From assembly GCA_013334965.1 (NCBI GenBank), contig JAAXWO010000001.1:151929-215928 (forward strand): 64,000 bases of DNA, given 5' to 3'. The position numbers were made by a program, and so were the translations under genes. The stretch is from Chlorobiaceae bacterium (lineage in GTDB: Bacteria; Bacteroidota; Chlorobiia; Chlorobiales; Chlorobiaceae). Below, in pieces: positions 45,816-53,742 of the stretch. Position 1 is the stretch's first letter. Every line of letters begins with the position of its first letter. The notes below the pieces were generated by a model that saw nothing but the letters and a program-made list of their open reading frames with translations, was not told where the DNA came from and did no database searches.

Positions 45816-48527
45816 ATGACCGATCATACCGCTGCGCAGAATCTCGAGAAAACCTATAACCACCACGACGTAGAGGAACGCTGGAAAAGTGCGCACTGGG
45901 AGGCGCTCGGTGTGTTTCACGCCGAAAGCTCAAGGGTCCTTGAAAAGGGGGTTTCCCCCTACACCGTGCTGATGCCGCCGCCGAACGTGACCGGCAGCCT
46001 GACGCTCGGTCACGTCCTGAACCATACGCTTCAGGACATCTTCATCCGATACGCCCGAATGGCAGGTCGTGAAGCCCTGTGGCTTCCCGGTACGGACCAC
46101 GCAGGCATTGCGACCCAGACGGTGGTCGAACGCAAGCTCCGGCAGGAGGGGGTCACCAGGCACGACCTCGGTCGCAAGGATTTCCTTGCCAAGGTATGGG
46201 AGTGGCGTGACGAGTACGGAGGGCTTATTCTCAAACAGCTCCGAAAGCTCGGCATCTCCTGCGACTGGCGCAGGAACCTGTTCACCATGGACGAACGCGC
46301 CTCAGAGGCGGTCATCAATTCGTTCATCTCCCTATACCGTGACGGCCTGATCTACCGAGGCGCGAGGATCATCAACTGGTGCCCGGTTTCCCAGACGGCC
46401 CTGTCTGACGAAGAGGTAATCATGAAATCCCGGCGGGACAAACTCGTCTATGTCAGTTATCCGCTGGCAAAGGATCCGGAACGGTCGATCACCATCGCGA
46501 CCGTGCGTCCTGAAACCATCCTTGCCGACGTGGCCATCGCGGTCAACCCCAACGACCCTCGTTACAGCGACCTTATCGGTGAACTGGTCGTCGTTCCCGT
46601 CGCCGGGCGCCACATCCCCGTCATCGCCGATGATTACGTTGATATCGAATTCGGTACCGGTGCGTTGAAGATCACCCCCGCCCATGATCCGAACGATTAC
46701 GAAGTCGCCAAACGCCACAACCTTCCAGCCTTTTCCGTCGTCGGCAAGGACGGTCGCATGACCGACGATTTCGGTTATGCAGGCATGGACCGGTTCGATG
46801 CGAGGGAAAAGATCATCACCGACCTTGAAGAGCTCGGCCATCTGGTTCGCGTCGAGGAGTACGAGCACAACGTCGGGTACTCGGAACGTGCCGATGTAGT
46901 GGTCGAACCCTATCTTTCGGAGCAGTGGTTCGTGAAAATGAAGCCGCTTGCCGAGCCTGCCCTCAAGGCGGTGAACGACGGAGAAATCCGCTTCCATCCC
47001 GAGCACTGGATCAACACCTATCGCCACTGGATGGAGAACATTCAGGATTGGTGCATCTCCCGTCAGCTCTGGTGGGGACACCGGATTCCGGCATGGTACG
47101 ACCAGAGCGGAAACGTATGGGTCGCCTCCTCCTACGAAGAGGCCTGTCACCTGGCGGGTACCGACAAGCTGGTTCAGGACGAGGATGTGCTGGATACCTG
47201 GTTTTCGTCGTGGCTCTGGCCGCTGACCACCCTCGGCTGGACGGGCCTGCACAGCGATAACGACGACCTCAGGGCGTTTTATCCGACCGACACCCTGGTG
47301 ACCGGTCCCGACATCATCTTCTTCTGGGTCGCCAGAATGATCATGGCCGGCATCCACTTCAAGGGTGACGTTCCGTTCCGTGACGTCTACTTCACCAGCA
47401 TCATCCGCGACATGAAGGGACGCAAGCTCTCCAAGTCGCTCGGGAACTCGCCCGATCCGCTCAAGGTGATCGACACCTACGGTACCGACGCACTGCGTTT
47501 TACCATCGTCTATATCGCTCCGCTCGGCCAGGACGTGATGTTCGGCGAGGAGAAGTGCGAGCTGGGCAGGAACTTCGCCACCAAGATATGGAACGCATCC
47601 CGTTTCGTCTTCATGCAGCGTGACCGCGTGTTCGGCTCCAGCGAGGATTTCGAGCAGGCCTTTGCCGCCTTTGTCCCTGACCGTGAGCTGATGACGGATT
47701 CAGGCTTGTGGATCATGTCCCGCTTCCACTCCATGCTTGAAAGGTACCATCACGCAATGGCCCAGTTCAAGGTCAACGACATGGTCAAGATCGTCCACGA
47801 ATTTTTCTGGGGCGATTACTGCGACTGGTACCTCGAAGCCCTGAAAAGCGAACTCTCCGGCGAACCGTCCGCAGAACAGGCTCGCCATACGGTTTGCCTT
47901 GCGGTTCATATCCTCGAGGGTGTGCTCAAAACCCTGCATCCTGTCATGCCGTTCATCACCGATGAGATCTGGCATGCCATTGCGCCTCACAGCCCCGAAG
48001 AAAGCATCGCACTCACCGTCATGCCGAAACCCGATGCTTCGTGGGGAGCTGAAGACGCGGCCTCGTTTGATCTTGTCCGCAACATCGTATCCGAAATCCG
48101 CAGCCTTCGCTCAGCATTCAACGTTCCTCATGACCTGCGTGCCGAAGCGATCGTCAAGGTCGCCTCGAAGGAAGCCCGTACGGCGCTTGTAGCCTGCAAC
48201 AGGATATTTCCCGCCATGACCAGATGTGAGGTGCAGTTGGCAGAGGGCATTGAAAGACCAGCCCACTCCGCTGGTTCTGTCGTGGACGGCAATGAACTAT
48301 TTATCCGCCTTGAAGGGTTGATATCCTTTGAAAAGGAGAAGATCCGCGTTGAGAAGGAGATCGCTAAGGTTTCAGCATATATTGAATCTCTTCACAAAAA
48401 GCTTTCAAATCAAGCCTTTGTCGCCAACGCTCCAGCAGATGTCGTCGCCAGGGAACAGGAAAAACTGGAGGAGGCCCGATCACTTGTGCGAAAGCTTCAT
48501 GATAACCTTGATGTGCTTGCGCTGTAG
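45816..48527 (+). CDS. valS: Valyl-tRNA synthetase
   Basis: Class I synthetase of 903 residues. The HIGH signature is [13 protein letters not shown] (residues about 53-65), KMSKS is [14 protein letters not shown], and the editing domain includes [13 protein letters not shown] and [36 protein letters not shown] and the C-terminal coiled-coil arm ([19 protein letters not shown]) are ValS-typical. Motif order and length are standard. Confidence 0.97.
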   Translation: MTDHTAAQNLEKTYNHHDVEERWKSAHWEALGVFHAESSRVLEKGVSPYTVLMPPPNVTGSLTLGHVLNHTLQDIFIRYARMAGREALWLPGTDHAGIATQTVVERKLRQEGVTRHDLGRKDFLAKVWEWRDEYGGLILKQLRKLGISCDWRRNLFTMDERASEAVINSFISLYRDGLIYRGARIINWCPVSQTALSDEEVIMKSRRDKLVYVSYPLAKDPERSITIATVRPETILADVAIAVNPNDPRYSDLIGELVVVPVAGRHIPVIADDYVDIEFGTGALKITPAHDPNDYEVAKRHNLPAFSVVGKDGRMTDDFGYAGMDRFDAREKIITDLEELGHLVRVEEYEHNVGYSERADVVVEPYLSEQWFVKMKPLAEPALKAVNDGEIRFHPEHWINTYRHWMENIQDWCISRQLWWGHRIPAWYDQSGNVWVASSYEEACHLAGTDKLVQDEDVLDTWFSSWLWPLTTLGWTGLHSDNDDLRAFYPTDTLVTGPDIIFFWVARMIMAGIHFKGDVPFRDVYFTSIIRDMKGRKLSKSLGNSPDPLKVIDTYGTDALRFTIVYIAPLGQDVMFGEEKCELGRNFATKIWNASRFVFMQRDRVFGSSEDFEQAFAAFVPDRELMTDSGLWIMSRFHSMLERYHHAMAQFKVNDMVKIVHEFFWGDYCDWYLEALKSELSGEPSAEQARHTVCLAVHILEGVLKTLHPVMPFITDEIWHAIAPHSPEESIALTVMPKPDASWGAEDAASFDLVRNIVSEIRSLRSAFNVPHDLRAEAIVKVASKEARTALVACNRIFPAMTRCEVQLAEGIERPAHSAGSVVDGNELFIRLEGLISFEKEKIRVEKEIAKVSAYIESLHKKLSNQAFVANAPADVVAREQEKLEEARSLVRKLHDNLDVLAL

Positions 48528-48683
48528 GTTGTGCATTTTTTGCTGAGAAATGTCAGAAATATTTCGGATATTCCCAGCTTGCAGCCGTATGTCCGGGATT
48601 TTGCCGTTTGTGCCTGAGGCTGGTGGCAATAGTGCGGTTTTTTATCCTTGAAAGTATCGTGAAGTTCGAAAGGGGAGCTATAC

Positions 48684-49583
48684 ATGAGGCAATTGAAAAT
48701 AAGCAAGCAGATTACCAACAGGGAGAGTCTCTCCCTGGATCGTTACCTTCAGGAGATCGGAAAATACGAGCTGCTGACGGCTGACGATGAGGTGAAGCTT
48801 ACCATGGCGATCAAGGAAGGCTATGACATGCCTGTTGATACGCCTGAATATAAACGCGCCAAAAGAGCCCTCGACAAGTTGATCAAGGGAAACCTGAGAT
48901 TTGTGGTTTCTGTAGCAAAACAGTACCAGAATCAGGGCCTGACCCTCGGTGACCTTATCAACGAAGGCAACCTCGGCCTGATCAAGGCTGCGAAGCGTTT
49001 CGATGAAACCCGTGGATTCAAGTTCATCTCCTATGCCGTATGGTGGATCCGTCAGTCGATCCTTCAGGCGCTTGCAGAGCAGTCGAGGATCGTGCGTCTG
49101 CCGCTGAACAGGGTAGGCACCCTGAACAAGATCAGCAAGGCCTACAGCCAGCTGGAGCAGGAGTACGAGCGTGATCCAAACACCAAGGAGCTCGCCAACC
49201 TGCTTGACATGGATTCTCAGGATGTGGCCGACACCCTCAAGATTGCCGGACGGCATGTGTCGGTTGACGCTCCTTTCGCACAGGGCGACGACAACCGCCT
49301 GCTCGACGTTCTCCAGAACGACGGGCATATGCCTGACCACGGCCTGAACCGCGACTCGCTGACCCTCGAGGTCGAGCGTTCGCTCTCGGTGCTTGCCCCC
49401 AGGGAAGCCGACGTCATCCGCTCATATTTCGGCATCGGCATGGACAATCCGCTGACCCTCGAAGAGATCGGCGAAAAGTTCAAACTGACCCGCGAGCGTG
49501 TCCGCCAGATCAAGGAGAAGGCCATCCGCCGCCTCCGCCAGTCGGCTTACAACAAGGTGCTCAAGGAGTACATCGGAAGCTGA
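48684..49583 (+). CDS. rpoD: Primary sigma factor (RpoD/SigA type, short)
   Basis: Sigma-70 of 299 residues, the short type found in Bacteroidetes/Chlorobi without a long region 1.1. Region 1.2: [20 protein letters not shown]. Region 2: [59 protein letters not shown]. Region 3 follows. Region 4: [29 protein letters not shown]. Ribosome-binding site GGGGAG lies 8-9 bp before the ATG. The 3' end and terminator are partly duplicated at 51461-51568, around the radical SAM genes. Confidence 0.95.
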   Translation: MRQLKISKQITNRESLSLDRYLQEIGKYELLTADDEVKLTMAIKEGYDMPVDTPEYKRAKRALDKLIKGNLRFVVSVAKQYQNQGLTLGDLINEGNLGLIKAAKRFDETRGFKFISYAVWWIRQSILQALAEQSRIVRLPLNRVGTLNKISKAYSQLEQEYERDPNTKELANLLDMDSQDVADTLKIAGRHVSVDAPFAQGDDNRLLDVLQNDGHMPDHGLNRDSLTLEVERSLSVLAPREADVIRSYFGIGMDNPLTLEEIGEKFKLTRERVRQIKEKAIRRLRQSAYNKVLKEYIGS

Positions 49584-49641
49584 CCTTTCAGCGTGGACAA
49601 ACAATTCAAAAGCCGGCAGCAGTATCGCCGGTTTTTTTGTT
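49536..49641 (+). repeat. rpoD 3' end and terminator, left direct repeat copy
   Basis: From CGCCAGTCGG near the rpoD C-terminus through the stop codon and terminator stem. It recurs at 51461-51568 (offset 1925, plus two inserted bases after the stop), with only about a dozen mismatches and sharp outer edges. The copies bracket the Cys-repeat peptide and radical SAM genes. Confidence 0.92.
49611..49638 (+). terminator. rpoD intrinsic terminator
   Basis: GCCGGC-AGCAGTAT-CGCCGG stem followed by seven T, 28 bp after the rpoD stop codon. Confidence 0.88.
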
Positions 49642-49822
49642 GTCATGAGCCAGCCCGGGTTTTGCCGCACCGGCTGATTGTTTTGCATGTCGATTTCCTG
49701 TAATTTCCATTTATGAAATCCATTGACGCACTATTGCCGCATAAGGCAAGACGGCCGCAGCGAATAGACATATTCTTATCCCGACTCAACCGTTCAGCAA
49801 CATTCCAAAGCAGAGGTAAGCC

Positions 49823-50104
49823 ATGAAAAAATCGGTCAAAGGCATTCTGGCGTCGATTGGCGTTTCAGCACTGATCGCGGGAGGATCACTTCCGCTGATG
49901 GGAGCGGACAGACCTGAAACCCCCCAGGTCAAGGAGGGCAAGGCCGGGAAAAAATGTGCAGGAATGAAGAAGGCTGAACCGACCGCGAACGTCAAAGCCT
50001 CCAAAAAAAGCACGGCGGTGGTGAAAGATAATGTTACTGGCAAAAAATGTGCAGGAATGAAGCCTGATGCCAAGGTGAAAGCCGGCGCGGAGACAGCCAA
50101 ATAA
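49823..50104 (+). CDS. Putative RiPP precursor peptide with GKKCAGMK repeats
   Basis: A 93-residue peptide with AGAGG ribosome-binding site 7-8 bp before the ATG. Residues 1-28 look like a Sec-type signal (MKKSVKGILASIGVSALIAG, then a small-residue segment ending MGA). The mature part is Lys/Ala-rich and contains two exact copies of GKKCAGMK, at residues 42-49 and 73-80, giving the only two cysteines (45 and 76). The linkers between copies are low-complexity. No match to a known domain is apparent to me. The next gene is a radical SAM/SPASM protein 38 bp downstream, so the peptide is the likely substrate. Cys and surrounding Gly/Met would be plausible crosslink sites. This is inferred from architecture, not demonstrated. 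Confidence 0.75.
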   Translation: MKKSVKGILASIGVSALIAGGSLPLMGADRPETPQVKEGKAGKKCAGMKKAEPTANVKASKKSTAVVKDNVTGKKCAGMKPDAKVKAGAETAK

Positions 50105-50142
50105 TGGTTTTCATTCCATTCGGTACAGGGTGCTGAAAGCTG

Positions 50143-51453
50143 ATGGAGAGTCGCAGAGGTGGAAACAGGTACCGGCTTGCCGATTCGCTCCGCATGGAGT
50201 CCCGTGGAGACGGGATTCACCTGACATGGCAGGAGCCTGTCGGCGGGAGGATTCGGCAGGCCATGGCGGACATGGATGACCTGCTTGGCCTGAAAATCGT
50301 GACCGGGAACCTGGACCTGAAGTCGCTTGCCGATACCCACGACCTTCCGTTGAGCCGCTTTTACCGGCTTCTCTCCTATCTCGATCGCAAGGGGATTCTC
50401 AAAGCCCCGGCAACGTTGCTGCGCCGTGATCCGGAACTGTTTGGCCGCGACCTGGGGGATGAGCTGTTCACACTTGCCCATTTCGGGTTGCAGTGGCATA
50501 TCACCAACGCCTGTGACCTGCATTGCCGGCACTGCTATGACCGGAGCCAACGCTCTCCGATGACCGAAGCCCAGGCGCTTCGTGCCCTTGACCAGTTCCA
50601 GCACTTCTGCCATGAACACTGGGTGGTCGGCCATATCGCGTTCACCGGCGGCAACCCGTTTCTTTATCCGGGTTTTTTTGACCTTTACCGGGAAGCCGTA
50701 AACCGCGGGTTCGAGGTCGAGATTCTCGGCAACCCTGTCTCCGGCGACCAACTTGAGAAGCTCTGCTCGATAAGGCCACCCGGGCAGTTTCAGGTAAGCC
50801 TGGAGGGGCGACGATCCTGCAATGACCGTATCCGTGGCGAGGGCTCCTTTGACAAGGTCATGGCATTCCTCGATCTCCTGAAGTCATACGACATCCCTTC
50901 CGGGGTCATGTTGACATTGCACGAGGAGAATTACCGCGAGGTGTTGCCGCTTGTCCGGTTGCTTGAAGGTCGAACCGATGCTTTCAACTTTACCCGCCTC
51001 TCGCAAACCGGAGAGGGTGCCGCCCTCAGGCAGATCCCTCCCGAACAGTATAAAGGGTTCCTTGATCGCTACATTGCCTGTGCGGCCTCCAGTCATATCG
51101 CCGCCTGCAAGGAAAGCCTCATCAATCTCGCTCTCTGGGAGCGTGGCGAGAAAACGACGCCCGGATGTACCGGAACCGGCTGCGGAATTGCCTTTGATGG
51201 TGTGATTCTCCTTCCTGACGGCGAGGTTCACGGTTGCCGCAAGCTGCCGTCACGAATGGGCAATCTGTGGCAGCAGACGCTGGAGGAAATCTATTTTTCA
51301 CAGGCCAGTGCAGCACTCCGGCGTGGCATGCGGGCATGTGACGGATGCCCTGTCCGTGCTGTCTGCGGCGGCTGTATCGCTGCTTCAACGGTATCTCCGT
51401 CCGGGTTTGAATATACGGTAGACCCATGCTGCTGGCGCTTATGGGGCAAATAG
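50143..51453 (+). CDS. Radical SAM/SPASM protein, putative peptide maturase
   Basis: A 436-residue protein. Residues about 1-100 resemble a winged-helix/peptide-recognition region (KIVTGNLDLKSLADTHDLPL, SRFYRLLSYLDRKGIL). The radical SAM cluster motif CDLHCRHC has Cys124, Cys128 and Cys131 (CxxxCxxC), followed by HIAFTGGNPFLYPGFF. The C-terminal SPASM region supplies extra cluster ligands: Cys342, Cys347, Cys365, then CDGCPVRAVCGGC (399, 402, 408, 411) and a terminal CC pair (429-430). This layout is that of RiPP maturases. The closest described type I can compare is the SPASM maturase of small Cys-repeat peptides (called ACGX system in public models), from memory. The substrate is most likely the upstream peptide. 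Confidence 0.85.
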   Translation: MESRRGGNRYRLADSLRMESRGDGIHLTWQEPVGGRIRQAMADMDDLLGLKIVTGNLDLKSLADTHDLPLSRFYRLLSYLDRKGILKAPATLLRRDPELFGRDLGDELFTLAHFGLQWHITNACDLHCRHCYDRSQRSPMTEAQALRALDQFQHFCHEHWVVGHIAFTGGNPFLYPGFFDLYREAVNRGFEVEILGNPVSGDQLEKLCSIRPPGQFQVSLEGRRSCNDRIRGEGSFDKVMAFLDLLKSYDIPSGVMLTLHEENYREVLPLVRLLEGRTDAFNFTRLSQTGEGAALRQIPPEQYKGFLDRYIACAASSHIAACKESLINLALWERGEKTTPGCTGTGCGIAFDGVILLPDGEVHGCRKLPSRMGNLWQQTLEEIYFSQASAALRRGMRACDGCPVRAVCGGCIAASTVSPSGFEYTVDPCCWRLWGK

Positions 51454-51460
51454 GGGGGCA

Positions 51461-51508
51461 CGCCAGTCGGCCTGCAACAAGGTGCTCAAGGAGTACATCG
51501 GAAGCTGA
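51461..51508 (+). pseudogene. rpoD C-terminal fragment
   Basis: Encodes [15 protein letters not shown] and stop in the same frame as the rpoD end ([15 protein letters not shown]), 8 bp after the radical SAM stop. It has no start or upstream sigma sequence, so it is a passive fragment left by a duplication. Confidence 0.85.
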
Positions 51509-51568
51509 CCTTTCAGCGGGAACATACTATTCAAAAAAGCCGGCAGCAGTATCGCCGGATTATTTGTT
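51461..51568 (+). repeat. rpoD 3' end and terminator, right direct repeat copy
   Basis: Second copy of 49536-49641. The terminator stem GCCGGC...GCCGG is intact at 51539-51558, but its T-run is broken (ATTATTTG). A run of eight T and then twelve G follows (51567-51586). Confidence 0.9.
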
Positions 51569-51574
51569 TTTTTT
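51538..51574 (+). terminator. Duplicated terminator, now after the radical SAM gene
   Basis: The rpoD terminator stem copied with its flank, ending in eight T. It probably ends the peptide/maturase transcript. Confidence 0.6.
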
Positions 51575-51599
51575 GGGGGGGGGGGGAGATTGCCGTGAC

Positions 51600-51785
51600 G
51601 CTTAAAAAGAGATGGGAGCGGGGCTGTTTCATGCATCTTCGAGGTTCATTCCGTGCATCAAGTCCATACCGTCCATGATCTGCGTAACGCGTCACGTGTT
51701 ACGAGTCACGTGTTACGAGTCACGTGTTACGAGTCACGAGTCACGAGTCACGAGTAGTCCCCATTCCCCAGTCACGCGTCACGCC
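51600..51785. repeat. Second heptamer and nonamer repeat locus
   Basis: GTCC occurs every nine bases in GTCCATACCGTCCATG (51661-51676, the nonamer on the opposite strand). From about 51688 to 51745 the heptamer GTCAC-N2 recurs, with a further run at 51769-51784. The array overlaps the 3' end of the SAM hydrolase gene and writes its last codons (…GTTRDS). Same two repeat types as at 43932-44167. Confidence 0.85.
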
Positions 51786-52577
51786 CCTCTTCATCCACAC
51801 CTGATCCTCCTCTCCGATCCCAAATATCCTGCTGGCGTTGCCGTTGCGGATGGCGATCTCGATCATGCCGCTGCTTCCGATATAGGCAAGGGGCATTCCT
51901 GGCTCGACCTCTCCGTAGGTGCGCAGGATGGGTAGTGAGCCTGAGGTACCGGCAGAGAGATGCCAGGAAGGGTCGCCTTCGATCATTGATGCGTCGAAGG
52001 AGGTGATGATGTTGCCGAAGTGGTCGATCGAAACGACCTCCCCCTTCCAGCCGGTGCCGTTTTCAAGTTGGTCGTTCCTGAACATGGTGATCCGGGCGCA
52101 GGTCGAAAGCTCGACTTCGGGGCCAAGATCCTCGACAGGAACCCCTGCGGCAAGGTGAGCCGCAACCGGGGAAAAAATGTCTCTTCCGTGGAAGGTCGCG
52201 CTGCGGTTCGGAAGGTGGAACCTGGTATCGGTGAGCGCATGGCATCGGGCGTCGGGGAATCTGTCGAACACCGGAGTCAGCAGGCCGTTATCGGGGGCGA
52301 CGAAGCGGTAGGGGCCTGCCTGCAGGGCGATAGCCCTGCGGAGGGTTCCGACACCGGGATCGACGATGCAGGCGAAAACCGTCCCTTCGGGGAAATATCC
52401 TGATGAGCGGTCGAGGTGGAACGCGCCTTCACGAACGTTCTGGGAGCTGACGGAATGGGTCAGGTCGATGACCTGCGCGCTTCTGCATATGGTAGCGATT
52501 ACTCCCTTCATGACGCCGACAAAGGGGTCCTGGAGGCCGAAGTCGGTCAGGAGTGCGATCAGGGGCGGCTTGGGCAT
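51741..52577 (-). CDS. SAM hydrolase/SAM hydroxide adenosyltransferase family
   Basis: A 278-residue protein of the DUF62 family, which includes fluorinase relatives that split S-adenosylmethionine with water. Seen: LLTDFGLQDPFVGVMKGVI, DLTHSVSSQNVREGAFHL, VDPGVGTLRR, APDNGLLTP, FHGRDIFSPVAAHLA and the C-terminal SIDHFGNIITSFDAS, with IGSSGMIEIAIRNGNA. The final residues come from the heptamer array, so the C-terminus is a repeat-derived extension. Six bases upstream on the same strand is the LptF/G permease gene. Confidence 0.92.
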   Translation of the reverse strand: MPKPPLIALLTDFGLQDPFVGVMKGVIATICRSAQVIDLTHSVSSQNVREGAFHLDRSSGYFPEGTVFACIVDPGVGTLRRAIALQAGPYRFVAPDNGLLTPVFDRFPDARCHALTDTRFHLPNRSATFHGRDIFSPVAAHLAAGVPVEDLGPEVELSTCARITMFRNDQLENGTGWKGEVVSIDHFGNIITSFDASMIEGDPSWHLSAGTSGSLPILRTYGEVEPGMPLAYIGSSGMIEIAIRNGNASRIFGIGEEDQVWMKRGVTRDWGMGTTRDS

Positions 52578-52583
52578 GATGTG

Positions 52584-53729
52584 CTATTCGTTGGCTGAAC
52601 GGAAGAGCATCGCCCCGCCCAGGAGAAACAGGATGTTGGGGAGCCATGCGGCCAGCACGGGATCGATCAGGCCGTTGTATCCGATACCGCTGAGCGTCTT
52701 GAGCATGCCGAGGTAAAGGAAGCCGACGAGCAGGCTGATGGCCGCTTCAAGCGCGAGCCCGCTTCGTTTTTTCCTGGTTGAGAGCGGGACGCCGATCAAT
52801 ATGATGATCATGCTGGCGAACGGCAGCGCGATCTTTGTCTGGAGTTTGACCTTTGCTTTTTCGAGACCGGACAGCCCCGACTTTTCCTTTTGCCTGATGA
52901 AATTATAGTGCTGCACGATATTCATCTCATCGGGGTCGGCATCGATCATCCTGAAGCTATCTTTCGAAAGCGACAGTTTGAGCGTGTCGGTAGCCGGATT
53001 AGACACGAAACGATCTCCTTCAGCTGAAAAATACCTTGTTCTCGTGTTGTAGAACACCCATCGTTTCACGGCTGGCTGGTACTTCATGGAGTCGGCGTCG
53101 ATTCGCGAAACGATATGGCTTCCTTTGAACTCTTCGAGAGAGATGGTGGATGCGCCCAGCCGGTCGCGGCCGATTTCGTTGACGGAGAGTATCCTTGTTT
53201 TCGATTCAATGATGTGGAACGGACCCGCATCGCTGTTGTCCTTGTTTTTGAGGTGCCGTTTCTCAAAGCCTTTGGACCAGTCGTAGGTCGCCGGGGCGAC
53301 AAGGCATGAATTGACCATGTTGATGCAGGTAATCAGCAGGGCAACGACCATGAACGGTTTCATAAGTCTTGCCAGGCTGACGCCAGCCGATTTCAGGGCA
53401 GGCAGTTCGCATTGCATCGAGAGCTTTCCGGTGACGAACAGCGAGGCGAGCAAAGCGCTGAGCGGCGTCGTGAGAAGAAACGTGTCTGGCAGGCCGCTCA
53501 GGTAAAACAGGATGATTTTTCCGACAGGGATATGCCGGTCCATGAACACATCGAGGTTCTCGATCAGGTTGATCAGGATGAACAGGGCCGCAAAGCTCGC
53601 AATCGAGAACAGGAAGGTCACCAGAAACTGTCTTGCGATATAGCGATCGATCAGGCTCATGTATGGCGTATTCCCGGTGCGCTTCATCTTCGGGGACGGC
53701 TTTTGCCCTGCTGTTGTTCCTTTGGTCAT
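52584..53729 (-). CDS. LptF/LptG family permease
   Basis: A 381-residue inner-membrane protein of the YjgP/YjgQ family that carries lipopolysaccharide from the inner membrane to the periplasmic bridge. Two helices near each terminus (residues about 37-58, 75-98; about 310-330, 340-370) flank a periplasmic jellyroll domain. SLIDRYIARQFLVTFLFSIA at about 25-44 is the family N-terminus, so an ATG at 53660 would be a good start too. Other Lpt genes are not in the window. Confidence 0.88.
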   Translation of the reverse strand: MTKGTTAGQKPSPKMKRTGNTPYMSLIDRYIARQFLVTFLFSIASFAALFILINLIENLDVFMDRHIPVGKIILFYLSGLPDTFLLTTPLSALLASLFVTGKLSMQCELPALKSAGVSLARLMKPFMVVALLITCINMVNSCLVAPATYDWSKGFEKRHLKNKDNSDAGPFHIIESKTRILSVNEIGRDRLGASTISLEEFKGSHIVSRIDADSMKYQPAVKRWVFYNTRTRYFSAEGDRFVSNPATDTLKLSLSKDSFRMIDADPDEMNIVQHYNFIRQKEKSGLSGLEKAKVKLQTKIALPFASMIIILIGVPLSTRKKRSGLALEAAISLLVGFLYLGMLKTLSGIGYNGLIDPVLAAWLPNILFLLGGAMLFRSANE

Positions 53730-53742
53730 CTGGGGATCTCGA

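Noticed and set aside
46332-47357. Minus-strand frame opposite valS
   Set aside because: A shadow of the valyl-tRNA synthetase reading frame.
49786-50751. Minus-strand frame over the peptide and maturase genes
   Set aside because: It mirrors plus-strand coding with its own codon bias absent, and it would need to overlap the peptide gene and its ribosome-binding site.
49642-51460. Insertion sequence or integron cassette carrying the radical SAM genes
   Set aside because: No transposase, integrase or terminal inverted repeats were found; only the direct rpoD-tail repeats support past mobility.
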